Shown in pieces: positions 18,600 to 26,702 of a DNA stretch of 64,000 nucleotides; positions within the stretch are counted from its first letter, which is position 1, and every line of letters starts with the position of its first letter. The notes beneath the pieces are model-generated. The model was not told the origin of the DNA and did no database searches. It saw only the letters and a list, made by a program, of their open reading frames with translations. The DNA is from an uncultured Bacteroidales bacterium (GTDB taxonomy: Bacteria > Bacteroidota > Bacteroidia > Bacteroidales > F082). Position numbers and translations under genes: made by a program. Location of the stretch: positions 1 to 64,000 of the forward strand of contig CALEMB010000041.1 of NCBI GenBank assembly GCA_937902805.1. Direction: 5' to 3'.

Positions 18600-18667
18600 G
18601 GCCTTCGACAGGCTCAGGCACCCTTAACTTCTGTAAAGGCGAAGGTCCCTGAGCTTGTCGAAGGGCC
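18600..18667. repeat. Inverted dispersed repeat, CTTCGACAGGCTCAGG family
   Basis: GGGGCCTTCGACAGGCTCAGG (left arm) and CCTGAGCTTGTCGAAGGGCC (right arm) can form a long stem with a loop of about 28 bases. It lies between the divergent pta and DUF4271 genes. Related sequence is seen at 14401-14443, and more distantly at 51197-51244 and 57540-57587. Confidence 0.75.
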
Positions 18668-18725
18668 GTAAATTATTTCGGTTGCAAAGTTATAAAGTTT
18701 TTGCCTTGGTTTGCAAAATATCATT

Positions 18726-18733
18726 TATTTTTG
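18726..18733 (+). promoter_or_regulatory. -7 promoter box (TATTTTTG) of the DUF4271 operon
   Basis: A TAnnTTTG match. TTG triplets at 18701 and 18706 lie at suitable distances for a -33 box. The position rules out the in-frame upstream start at 18711 and supports ATG at 18756. Confidence 0.6.
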
Positions 18734-18755
18734 CAGCACGAAACAAGAAATTTTT

Positions 18756-19580
18756 ATGCCGCAGCATCCCGACATATTTTACTCCAATCCTTTCGTTGAG
18801 ACGGTGCAACCCGTTGACACGGTGCGTGTTGTGGATTCGCTACCTTGCGATAGCGTGGTGCCGAGTTTCATCACCTCGGGATTCAAAGGCACCCTCAGTC
18901 CTTTGCCTCGCATGAGCTATGAGATTTTGGAAGGTTGGAACCTGGCATTGCTGGGTTTGATGCTGCTGCTCATCGTGATCAACAAGCAGTTATATCCTCG
19001 CCAATTCCGTCAGGTGCTTTCGGTTCCAGGTGGCGTGGCTCACACCAACCAGTTGCTGAGAGAATGGAACCCCATGCGCAGTTTTTTGTGTATGTCGTTT
19101 ACCTTGGGTTACATTCTGCTGTTGACACTGTTTATCCAAAAAAGCTGTGTGGTGCTTTCGCATGACGTGTTGCAATACAACGGTTTGCGGATGTTTGGCA
19201 TTTTGGGTGCGGTCACAGCGGCATGGGTGCTACATCGTCACTTGACCCTACGTTTCACCAATTGGCTCTTCGACACCCACGACACTTTCGAACGACAGAT
19301 GACCGTGCAGTATTCCGTATCCATTTTCACTCTTTTCGCGATGGTACCCGTGACCCTGCTGTTGTTATACAATCCCACGAGATACTTTATTTGGATAGGC
19401 CTTGTCGTGATAAGTGTAGCAGCGATTTTAAGACTTGTCATGGGAGTTTCGGAGACAAGAGTTTCAATAAAAATACCCACGTTTTATATTTTTTTGTATT
19501 TTTGCGCCCTCGAAATCGCACCGGTGGCAACGCTCGTGACAGCAGGCTTGCGCTACTTTAGTCACGGTTCTGTGTTTTAA
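18756..19580 (+). CDS. DUF4271 family membrane protein
   Basis: A 274-residue inner-membrane protein starting MPQHPDIFYSNPF. After a Pro/Val-rich N-terminal stretch it has about six to seven hydrophobic segments (first LALLGLMLLLIVINKQLYP, last YIFLYFCALEIAPVATLV). The layout and position directly before a hemD-like gene match the Bacteroidales family annotated as DUF4271; its function is not known. It heads a run of same-strand genes through rnpA, yidD, the S41 protease and the O-antigen ligase. Confidence 0.8.
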   Translation: MPQHPDIFYSNPFVETVQPVDTVRVVDSLPCDSVVPSFITSGFKGTLSPLPRMSYEILEGWNLALLGLMLLLIVINKQLYPRQFRQVLSVPGGVAHTNQLLREWNPMRSFLCMSFTLGYILLLTLFIQKSCVVLSHDVLQYNGLRMFGILGAVTAAWVLHRHLTLRFTNWLFDTHDTFERQMTVQYSVSIFTLFAMVPVTLLLLYNPTRYFIWIGLVVISVAAILRLVMGVSETRVSIKIPTFYIFLYFCALEIAPVATLVTAGLRYFSHGSVF

Positions 19581-19646
19581 TGAGTTATACACTCCGATGT
19601 GGGAAGAATTTAGTAAAGAAAACACACTAAAAGCAAGAGAAAAAAG

Positions 19647-20411
19647 ATGAAGATTAAGTCCATTCTGGTGTCGCAGCCCAAACCTGCAGACATTTCGAAG
19701 ACACCTTTTGCCGATATGATGAAGAAATATGGTGTCAACTTCACTTTTGAGAAATTCATCAAACTTGATGATGTCACCGCGAGCGAACTCCGCCAAGAGC
19801 ATATCAAACTCCCAGAATATACGGGTATCATCCTCACCAGCCGCAATGCCGTCGACCACTTCTTCCGCGTGGCCAAGGAAATGCGCTATAATGTGCCTGA
19901 GACTTTGAAGTATTTCTGCATCAACGAATCGACGGCACTCTACCTGCAACGCTATGTGCAATACCGCAAGCGCAAGGTGTTCTACGGCAACCAGACACTG
20001 AACGATCTCATCGACATCATGAAGAAGCACAAGGATGAGAAATACCTCTACTGCTGCTCCGACATTAGTTCTGACGCCACTATTGACATGCTAACCGCCG
20101 CCAAACTCAACTTCACCAAGGCCGTGATGTTCCGTACCGTGCCCGCCGAACTGAAGGACAAGATAAAAATCGGCGACTACGACATGTTGGTGTTCTTCAG
20201 CCCCGCTGGTATTCACTCTCTGAAAGAGAACTTCCCCGAGTTTGAACAAAAAGAAGTCGCCATTGGCGGCTTCGGCGATGCCACCTGCCAAGCCATCGTT
20301 GACGCTGGCTTCGACCTCAGCTTCCGCGCTCCCACCCAAACGGCACCTTCCATGACCATGGCCATTGAGGAATACGTCGCCGCCGAGTATAAGAAGAGCA
20401 AGAAGAAATAA
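19647..20411 (+). CDS. hemD: Uroporphyrinogen-III synthase family protein
   Basis: A 254-residue two-domain HemD-fold protein. Features are ILVSQPKP at the start, TGIILTSRNAVDHFF (domain interface), YDMLVFFSPAGIHSLKENFP and the conserved IGGFGDATCQAIVDAGFDLSFRAPTQTAPSMTMAIEEY. HemD closes the tetrapyrrole ring and inverts ring D. No other heme gene is nearby and sequence divergence in this family is high, so the enzymatic role is likely but not certain. The linkage DUF4271-hemD-rnpA-yidD is common in the phylum. Confidence 0.82.
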   Translation: MKIKSILVSQPKPADISKTPFADMMKKYGVNFTFEKFIKLDDVTASELRQEHIKLPEYTGIILTSRNAVDHFFRVAKEMRYNVPETLKYFCINESTALYLQRYVQYRKRKVFYGNQTLNDLIDIMKKHKDEKYLYCCSDISSDATIDMLTAAKLNFTKAVMFRTVPAELKDKIKIGDYDMLVFFSPAGIHSLKENFPEFEQKEVAIGGFGDATCQAIVDAGFDLSFRAPTQTAPSMTMAIEEYVAAEYKKSKKK

Positions 20412-20438
20412 GCTGTTGACGCTCAAAACCTTCCATTT

Positions 20439-20873
20439 ATGGTTTCTCCCGAAGGTTTACCGAAATACGAACGTATCTGCAAGGAAAACGACATCAAAGC
20501 GTTGTTTGACCGAGGCATGGGTGTTTCGATATATCCATATCGGGTCGTTTTCCTGTTTCATAGAGACGAGAGCCGCCCTGTCACCGTCCGTGTGTTGGTG
20601 TCGGTATCCAAGAAACGCTTCCATCATGCCGTCAATCGCAACCGTGTGAAACGTTTGATACGCGAGGCTTGGCGACGCAATAAAGCACCGCTTTATGAAA
20701 TCTGCGAAAAGGATAATATTTCGGTGGATGTTGCGTTAGTGTATACGGCCACGGTAATCCACTCCTACGAAGAAATGCTGAAGAAGACCCAGAAAGCCGT
20801 CCAAGAGATCCTGAAGAAATACAGTTCGACAAACCCCACTAATCATGAAATTCATAGCACAACTGCCCGCTAA
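20439..20873 (+). CDS. rnpA: Ribonuclease P protein component
   Basis: A 144-residue basic protein that binds the RNase P RNA for tRNA 5' maturation. It has the family signature [25 protein letters not shown] (residues about 66-90), rich in Arg and Lys. It lies 27 bases after hemD, and its last 29 bases overlap yidD, suggesting translational coupling. The C-terminal tail after KYSSTN is encoded within that overlap. Confidence 0.93.
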   Translation: MVSPEGLPKYERICKENDIKALFDRGMGVSIYPYRVVFLFHRDESRPVTVRVLVSVSKKRFHHAVNRNRVKRLIREAWRRNKAPLYEICEKDNISVDVALVYTATVIHSYEEMLKKTQKAVQEILKKYSSTNPTNHEIHSTTAR

Positions 20874-21075
20874 GTTCCTGATTCTGCTCATCCGGCTCTA
20901 TCAGGTGACGCTGTCGCCATGGTTAGGGAAGAGTTGTCGCTATGTTCCCACTTGCTCTAACTATGGCATCGAAGCCATTGAGAAGTATGGTTTCTTCAAG
21001 GGTGGTTGGCTCACTTTTAAACGTATCCTCTCCTGCAACCCATGGGGTGGCAGTGGCTACGACCCAGTCCCGTAG
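20845..21075 (+). CDS. yidD: Membrane protein insertion efficiency factor YidD
   Basis: A 76-residue protein with the diagnostic [21 protein letters not shown] and [25 protein letters not shown]. YidD aids YidC-mediated membrane insertion and is bound to the inner face of the membrane through an amphipathic N-terminus. It overlaps rnpA by 29 bases in another frame. Here yidC does not follow; an S41 protease gene does. Confidence 0.93.
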   Translation: MKFIAQLPAKFLILLIRLYQVTLSPWLGKSCRYVPTCSNYGIEAIEKYGFFKGGWLTFKRILSCNPWGGSGYDPVP

Positions 21076-21150
21076 GGACAATAGATAAACCCTAGTCCCG
21101 TAGGGACGACAGATAATAAGCAGGCGGTGCAGCGCAGCGGAACCCCTGCG
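21066..21150. repeat. Dispersed repeat with two GTCCCGTAGGGAC palindromes
   Basis: AGTCCCGTAGGGACAATAGAT and AGTCCCGTAGGGACGACAGAT are adjacent copies of a 13-base palindrome with a shared tail. GCAGCGCAGCGGAACCCC follows. The segment fills the yidD to S41 protease gap and overlaps the last bases of yidD. Confidence 0.65.
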
Positions 21151-21162
21151 TAAAACAACAGA

Positions 21163-22812
21163 ATGATGAAAAACATAACCACCCTCATCCTCGCTCTGCT
21201 CCTCTCCGTCGGCGTATACGCCCAAGAAAAGCAGAACAACTTCGAAATCGCCAAAAGCCTCGACATCTACAACAGCCTCCTCCGTGAGCTGAACCTCAAC
21301 TATGTTGACGAAATCAACCCTGGTGAACTCAACGAAACCGCCATCAAGGCCATGCTCGACGGCCTCGACCCCTACACGGTCTTCATCCCCGAGTCGGACA
21401 TCGAGAATGCCAAGTTCATGACCACGGGAGAATATGGCGGCATTGGCGCCCTCATCCAATATGATGGCGAGTACACTCGTATTTCCGAGCCTTACCTCGG
21501 CTGGCCGGCACAAAAGGCAGGCCTCATCGCTGGCGACGTCATCCTTGAGGTGAACGGCGTCGACTGCAAGAAAAAAAACACCCAGCAGGTGAGCGAGATG
21601 CTGAAGGGACAGCCTGGCACCGAGCTGACGATGAAAATCAAGCGTTACGGCGAAGAGAAACCTTTGACGAAGACGCTGAAACGCGAAAAGGTGAAAATCG
21701 ACAACATACCTTATTATACTGTGTTCGACAACGGTGTTGCCTACCTCTCGCTGAGTGGCTTCACCCGTGATGCGGCCAAGGAGATGAAGGAGAAATTCCT
21801 CGAGATGAAGAAAAACCATGAGCTGAAAGGCTTCATCCTCGACTTGCGCGGCAACGGCGGCGGCCTGATGAACGAGGCTGTCGACATCGTCAATCTCTTT
21901 GTCCCAAAGGGCAAGATGGTCGTCTCCATGCGCGGCAAGGCCGCCAACGCCAACAGCGTCCATCCCACGACGAACGAGCCTGTGGACCTTGAGATTCCGT
22001 TGGCTGTCCTCGTTGATGGCAGCAGCGCTTCGGCCAGCGAGATTGTGGCAGGTGCCATCCAAGACTACGACCGTGGTGTCATCATTGGAGAAAGGACCTT
22101 CGGCAAGGGCTTGGTGCAAAACATCCTGCCGCTGAGCTACAACACCCAGATGAAGGTGACGGTGGCACATTATTATATCCCCAGCGGCCGTTGCATTCAG
22201 GAGATTGACTACTCGCATAAGAAAGATACCACACAAACAAAAGCCGACACCCTCGGCAAGGCTTTTACCACCGTTGGCGGACGCACCGTTTACGAAGGCC
22301 ATGGCATCACGCCTGATGTGAAGGTGAAACGCGATCCGTATGCCACGGTGACGGCCTACCTCTACGGCAAGAGCTTCATCTTCGACTATGCCAACAAGTT
22401 CTACAGCGAGCACAAGACTATCGACTCCGCCAATCGTTTCCAAATCGACGAAGCCACCTACAAGGACTTCATGAAGTTCGTGAAAGACAAGAATTTCAGC
22501 TATACCACCGAGAGCGAGAAAGCCATCGAGAAGCTGAAGAAGGTGGCCAAGGATGAAGGCTATTTCGACAAGATTCAGCCTCAGATTGATCAGCTGGAGA
22601 AGAACTTCGCCGCCGAGAAGGAGAACGACCTCATCAGCAACCGCAAGGACATCGAAGAGTTGCTCCGCTCTGAGATTGTAGGACGTTATTACTACCAGAA
22701 AGGTCGCATTATCTCCTCATTGAACGACGACCCTGACCTGAAGCGTGCTTTTGAGATTCTGCTCAACACCAACGACAAGGACGAATACCATAGCATCCTG
22801 GGTGGCAAGTGA
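21163..22812 (+). CDS. S41 family C-terminal processing peptidase
   Basis: A 549-residue periplasmic serine protease. It has a signal peptide (ending VYAQ, about residue 20), a PDZ domain (about 85-165, with AQKAGLIAGDVILEVNG) and a tail-specific protease core. The Ser-Lys dyad is Ser290 in DGSSASASE and Lys315 in RTFGKGLVQ; the oxyanion region is FILDLRGNGGG. The C-terminal 130 residues are charged and helical. Such enzymes cut proteins at hydrophobic C-termini for envelope quality control. The stop overlaps the next start as TGATG. Confidence 0.95.
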   Translation: MMKNITTLILALLLSVGVYAQEKQNNFEIAKSLDIYNSLLRELNLNYVDEINPGELNETAIKAMLDGLDPYTVFIPESDIENAKFMTTGEYGGIGALIQYDGEYTRISEPYLGWPAQKAGLIAGDVILEVNGVDCKKKNTQQVSEMLKGQPGTELTMKIKRYGEEKPLTKTLKREKVKIDNIPYYTVFDNGVAYLSLSGFTRDAAKEMKEKFLEMKKNHELKGFILDLRGNGGGLMNEAVDIVNLFVPKGKMVVSMRGKAANANSVHPTTNEPVDLEIPLAVLVDGSSASASEIVAGAIQDYDRGVIIGERTFGKGLVQNILPLSYNTQMKVTVAHYYIPSGRCIQEIDYSHKKDTTQTKADTLGKAFTTVGGRTVYEGHGITPDVKVKRDPYATVTAYLYGKSFIFDYANKFYSEHKTIDSANRFQIDEATYKDFMKFVKDKNFSYTTESEKAIEKLKKVAKDEGYFDKIQPQIDQLEKNFAAEKENDLISNRKDIEELLRSEIVGRYYYQKGRIISSLNDDPDLKRAFEILLNTNDKDEYHSILGGK

Positions 22813-24440
22813 TGACCTCACAGGTTTCCATACGGCCCTATCTGAATCAGGCCTACCTCTTGGGTCTGCTGATGGTGGCTGTGGGCCTCACCCTCTCGCC
22901 CTTTCTGATGGGCATGTCGCAGTTTTGGCTGGTGATAGTATGGGTGGCTGATTGCATTTGCACCAAGTCATTCAAAGACAAATTCTCCCGTTTTTGGCAT
23001 AACAAAGCCGCTGTCTTTCTTGTTGCTTTTTACCTTATGCATGTCGTAGGTCTACTGTGGACTACCGATTTCCAGTATGCCATGAAAGACCTTCGTGTCA
23101 AGTTGCCGATATTGGTCATGCCACTTGTGTTGTCGGGTATGGAACCTATGGACCGCAAGCGCTTCAACTTTGTGATGCTCGTCTACGTTTTGTCGGTGTT
23201 TGTGGCCACGCTGTTCAGCAGTGTATCCTATTGGCGTCACGACTATGAGGATATCCGCGAAATCTCGCATTTCATTAGCCATATTCGTTTCTGCCTCAAC
23301 ATCGTGTTTTGCATCGCCATCATTAGCTACTACATCTTCAAGATGCGTGTATCAAGAGAAAATGGCGTTCCAGCGTTTGGCATAAAAGTCGCTGTAAACC
23401 AGTACTTAATGTGGTTTTTGCTGTTTTGGTTCGTCTACCAAATTTATATCTTCGAGTCACTGTCGGGCTATGTGATTCTGGCTGCTGTCGTCATTGTCTC
23501 ACTAGTTTACGCCTTCCTGCAATGGAAAAAGAGTAGGGGCTGGCATATCGCTGTGGCTATTGTGGCATTTTTGGTTGTCGCGATGGCGTTCATCATTGTG
23601 CAGCAAGAAGTCAAACCTATGCTGAAAGTGGAGCCTGTGGATTTCGCTACTTTGGAACAGAAAACTGCACAAGGCAACGACTATTGGCACGACACTATCC
23701 ATAATCCCGTGGAGGACGGAAAATACGTTGGACTTTATTACTGCCGCAAGGAACTCCAGGAGGCTTGGTCGCAACGCAGCAGGATGACTTTTGAGGGCAC
23801 GACAGAAAATGGCGAGAATCTGGAGGCCACCTTGGCGCGTTATCTCACTTCTAAGGACCTCCGTAAGGATGCCCAAGGCGTGATGACACTCACCGATGAG
23901 GACATCCGTAATGTGGAGCAGGGTGTGGCCAACTATAACAATTGGCGCCATCCGGGACTGCGGGCGAGGCTATCGGCGACGTTGTTCGAATACAATCTCT
24001 ATCGCCGTTATGACAATCCCAATGGAGGCTCTCTTGCGCAACGTATCGAATACACGAGAGCGTCGTTCCACATCATCGGGCAGCATCCGTGGTTTGGCGT
24101 GGGCACTGGTGATGTACCGCAGGCCTTTGCGCAGACCTATGCTGAGATACAATCCCCTTTGAAAGAGGAATTCCGTTTCCGCGCCCACAACCAGTATCTG
24201 GCCATCACCGTGGCCTTCGGCTTGGTGGGGCTGGCGTTTTTCCTGTTCGTGCTGCTTTATCCTTGGTGCGCGTCGCGCAAACACCACACCTATTTATATA
24301 TGGTCTTCCTCACAATCATGCTGCTGTCAATGTTCCCCGAGGACACTATGGAGACCCAAGCTGGTGCCACGTTGTTCGCTTTCTTTGTGTCGTTGCTTTT
24401 GTTCGCCCAACCTCACTCCGAGCCGTCATTGCGGGCTTGA
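22812..24440 (+). CDS. O-antigen ligase / polymerase-like membrane protein
   Basis: A 542-residue multi-pass membrane protein of the Wzy/WaaL superfamily. It has about ten hydrophobic segments and a large periplasmic loop (about residues 270-420). The C-terminal part has YTRASFHIIGQHPWFGVGTGDVPQAF and RAHNQYLAITVAFGLVGLAFFL, with the conserved His and Arg of the ligase loop. It joins O-antigen or polymer to lipid-linked acceptor at the periplasmic face. The start overlaps the S41 protease stop (TGATG). The glycosyltransferases it would serve are not adjacent. Confidence 0.85.
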   Translation: MTSQVSIRPYLNQAYLLGLLMVAVGLTLSPFLMGMSQFWLVIVWVADCICTKSFKDKFSRFWHNKAAVFLVAFYLMHVVGLLWTTDFQYAMKDLRVKLPILVMPLVLSGMEPMDRKRFNFVMLVYVLSVFVATLFSSVSYWRHDYEDIREISHFISHIRFCLNIVFCIAIISYYIFKMRVSRENGVPAFGIKVAVNQYLMWFLLFWFVYQIYIFESLSGYVILAAVVIVSLVYAFLQWKKSRGWHIAVAIVAFLVVAMAFIIVQQEVKPMLKVEPVDFATLEQKTAQGNDYWHDTIHNPVEDGKYVGLYYCRKELQEAWSQRSRMTFEGTTENGENLEATLARYLTSKDLRKDAQGVMTLTDEDIRNVEQGVANYNNWRHPGLRARLSATLFEYNLYRRYDNPNGGSLAQRIEYTRASFHIIGQHPWFGVGTGDVPQAFAQTYAEIQSPLKEEFRFRAHNQYLAITVAFGLVGLAFFLFVLLYPWCASRKHHTYLYMVFLTIMLLSMFPEDTMETQAGATLFAFFVSLLLFAQPHSEPSLRA

Positions 24441-24462
24441 CCCGCAATCTCTATACGGCGAG
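24424..24462. repeat. Palindromic repeat, GTCATTGCGGGC...GCAATC type
   Basis: GCCGTCATTGCGGGCTTGACCCGCAATC... ends in TATACGGC. The core GCGGGCTTGACCCGC is an inverted repeat. It covers the last codons of the ligase gene, so its C-terminus is repeat-encoded. Confidence 0.55.
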
Positions 24463-24508
24463 GAATGTGCGTTTTTCTGAAAATGGAATGAAGTATTAGA
24501 AAAATCCT

Positions 24509-24516
24509 TATCTTTG
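24509..24516 (+). promoter_or_regulatory. -7 promoter box (TATCTTTG) of cdd
   Basis: A perfect TAnnTTTG match, 20 bases before the ATG at 24537. Confidence 0.6.
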
Positions 24517-24536
24517 CACCAACAATTCCTGCAATT

Positions 24537-25019
24537 ATGAGGAAAAAACAGTTTATTTGTCCCTACCAGGTTTACGACTCGATGGAAGAACTGCCGTCGC
24601 AGGATGCTGAGCTGATGCGTTTGGCCCACGAAGCCACGAAGAGATCCTATGCGCCTTATTCCAAGTTTTGTGTCGGGGCTGCAGTACGTTTGGCCAACGG
24701 CGAATTTGTGACAGGCAACAACATTGAGAATGCGGCCTATCCCAGTGGCCTGTGCGCTGAGCGCGTGGCCATGTTTGGTGCGATGGCAAAATATCCTGGT
24801 GTGGCTATCGAAGCCCTTGCGTTAACGGCTTACTCCGCCACAAAGACGATTGAAGAACCTGTCGCCCCTTGTGGCGCTTGTCGTCAGGTAATGGTGGAGG
24901 TGGAGCAGCAGTCGAAACAGCCGCTGCGTGTTCTCTGCCAAGGTGAGACAGGACCCGTTATGGTCTTCGACGGCATCGAATCGCTGATGCCATTCATTTT
25001 CCTCGATAAATTTCTTTAG
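24537..25019 (+). CDS. cdd: Cytidine deaminase
   Basis: A 160-residue cytoplasmic Zn enzyme of pyrimidine salvage that converts cytidine or deoxycytidine to uridine forms. YAPYSKFCVGAAV, the catalytic GLCAERVAMF (His replaced by Cys in CAE, as usual for Cdd) and PCGACRQVMVE give the three Zn ligands and the proton-shuttle Glu. About 25 extra N-terminal residues precede the core. Its stop overlaps the gtrA-type stop by 4 bases on the other strand. Confidence 0.95.
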   Translation: MRKKQFICPYQVYDSMEELPSQDAELMRLAHEATKRSYAPYSKFCVGAAVRLANGEFVTGNNIENAAYPSGLCAERVAMFGAMAKYPGVAIEALALTAYSATKTIEEPVAPCGACRQVMVEVEQQSKQPLRVLCQGETGPVMVFDGIESLMPFIFLDKFL

Positions 25020-25426
25020 GCGAACGTAAACAACAAATTTCCAAAGAAATTCCACAGCGTGGAAACCCCCACGGCAAACACCTTGCTGAGGTAGAAATTC
25101 CATTTCAATTTCCCGTTGAGCATATACACTGTTAGCGTGTCGATGCCCATGCCTATCAGCGCGATGAAGAAATATTTGGCGTATTCCGTCCCGATTTGTG
25201 GGTTGGAACTTTGGAAGGTCCAAATGCGGTTCAAGATGTAGTTGGAAGTGGCGGCGACGATGAAGCCTATAATGTTGCTTAGGTATTTGTTCCACTTCAG
25301 CCATTCCTTGCAGACGTAGGTGACGCCAAAGTTGACGAACACGCCCGAAAAACCGACCACACCGAATTTCAGGAACTTCAGCAGAAATTCACGGGTTAGT
25401 TCGATTTTGAGGAATGGGGCATTCAT
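25016..25426 (-). CDS. GtrA family membrane protein
   Basis: A 136-residue protein with four hydrophobic helices. The GtrA pattern is visible: FLKFGVVGFSGVFVNFGVTYV, then FIVAATSNYILNRIWTFQ, then AVGVSTLWNFFGNLLFTFA. GtrA proteins are thought to move polyprenyl-linked sugars across the inner membrane. ATG at 25426 is chosen because a longer frame to 25513 would run past the promoter box at 25445-25452. It is divergent from queA and converges on cdd. Confidence 0.85.
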   Translation of the reverse strand: MNAPFLKIELTREFLLKFLKFGVVGFSGVFVNFGVTYVCKEWLKWNKYLSNIIGFIVAATSNYILNRIWTFQSSNPQIGTEYAKYFFIALIGMGIDTLTVYMLNGKLKWNFYLSKVFAVGVSTLWNFFGNLLFTFA

Positions 25427-25444
25427 TGTTTTCAGATTGTGCTG

Positions 25445-25452
25445 CAAAAGTA
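25445..25452 (-). promoter_or_regulatory. -7 promoter box (TACTTTTG) of the gtrA-type gene
   Basis: TAnnTTTG on the minus strand, 19 bases before the start codon at 25426. Confidence 0.6.
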
Positions 25453-25464
25453 GGAATAAATCTG

Positions 25465-25472
25465 TACCTTTG
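25465..25472 (+). promoter_or_regulatory. -7 promoter box (TACCTTTG) of queA
   Basis: TAnnTTTG, 16 bases before the ATG at 25488. It lies 12 bases from the opposite-strand box of the gtrA-type gene, so the two promoters overlap. Confidence 0.6.
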
Positions 25473-25487
25473 CGCAAATTTTCCACG

Positions 25488-26702
25488 ATGAACGACGTAA
25501 AGCATATTTCCATTGAGGCCTACAACTATCCCTTGCCCGACGAGCGCATCGCCAAATATCCCTTGCCAGAACGTGATGCGTCCAATCTTTTGGTACTGAA
25601 AGATAATGAGATACAAAAGTCACAGTTCAAGCATGTGGGTGATTTCCTGCCTAAGGAAGCCATGCTGGTCTTCAACGAGACCAAGGTCATCCGCGCTCGC
25701 TTGCAGTTCCACAAGACCACGGGCTCGCGCATTGAGGTGTTCTGCCTTGAGCCGGAAAAGGATTATCAGGTGGCGTTCAGCACCACTTCGCCTGTGCGTT
25801 GGAAGTGCTTGATAGGCAATGCCAAACGTTGGAAGGAAGGCAAGCTGTCGATGGAACTGACAATAGGAGGGAAGCCCGTGATACTCAGTGCAGAACGCAT
25901 TAGTCAGAACGACCAATATGCCGAAATCGAGTTCTCTTGGACACCCGAAACTTTGCCTTTTGCCTCGGTGCTGGAGGCCGCTGGCGAGATTCCTTTGCCG
26001 CCCTATCTGCACCGTGATGCCGAACCCAACGACCGTGACCGTTATCAAACCGTTTTCGCTCGCTATGACGGATCGGTGGCGGCACCCACTGCGGGACTGC
26101 ATTTCACGCAACCCCTCATCGCCGCTTTGCGAGAACAAGGCTTTGCCTTCGACGAGGTGACGTTGCACGTCGGGGCGGGCACCTTCAAGCCTGTTTCTAC
26201 TGACACCATCGGAGAACACGCCATGCACTCCGAGACGGTGGTTGTCCGCAAGTCGTTGGTACAAAATTTAATCAATCATTTTGGGAAACCCATCATCCCC
26301 GTTGGAACGACAAGCACACGCACTTTGGAAAGCTTGTATTGGATAGGTTTGATGCTGAAGGAACAAGGCATGGAATTGCGTCCGCTTCATGTGGAGCAAT
26401 GGTTCCCCTACGAAGACCACACGCCGCTACCGACTCCCGATGCGTTGCAGCTGATTATGGATTATCTCGATAAACATGGCTTGACACGCCTCGAAGCCAG
26501 CACAGCCCTAATGATTGCACCCAGCTATAAGATGCGTGTCATCACGGGGCTGATTACCAACTTCCATCAGCCAAAAAGTACATTATTGCTTTTGGTCTCC
26601 GCCCTCATCGGCGACCGGTGGAAGGATTGTTATCGTTTTGCCTTGGATAATGGCTTCCGCTTTTTGAGTTACGGTGACAGTTGTTTATTTCTTCCTTCCT
26701 GA
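25488..26702 (+). CDS. queA: tRNA preQ1(34) S-adenosylmethionine ribosyltransferase-isomerase QueA
   Basis: A 404-residue cytoplasmic enzyme that transfers and isomerises the ribosyl group of SAM onto preQ1 at tRNA position 34 during queuosine synthesis. Family motifs are LPDERIAKYPLPERDASNLLV, FNETKVIRARL, GEIPLPPYL, the core RYQTVFARYDGSVAAPTAGLHFT, and HVGAGTFKPV. A start further upstream would place coding sequence across the promoter, so ATG at 25488 is used. The last 18 bases overlap the end of the prenyl synthase gene on the other strand. A longer C-terminus than many relatives is normal in Bacteroidota. Confidence 0.95.
   Translation: MNDVKHISIEAYNYPLPDERIAKYPLPERDASNLLVLKDNEIQKSQFKHVGDFLPKEAMLVFNETKVIRARLQFHKTTGSRIEVFCLEPEKDYQVAFSTTSPVRWKCLIGNAKRWKEGKLSMELTIGGKPVILSAERISQNDQYAEIEFSWTPETLPFASVLEAAGEIPLPPYLHRDAEPNDRDRYQTVFARYDGSVAAPTAGLHFTQPLIAALREQGFAFDEVTLHVGAGTFKPVSTDTIGEHAMHSETVVVRKSLVQNLINHFGKPIIPVGTTSTRTLESLYWIGLMLKEQGMELRPLHVEQWFPYEDHTPLPTPDALQLIMDYLDKHGLTRLEASTALMIAPSYKMRVITGLITNFHQPKSTLLLLVSALIGDRWKDCYRFALDNGFRFLSYGDSCLFLPS

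Noticed and set aside
20923..22443. 506-residue minus-strand frame under yidD and the S41 protease gene
   Set aside because: It covers known family genes in the opposite direction and has no recognisable motif; a shadow frame caused by codon bias.
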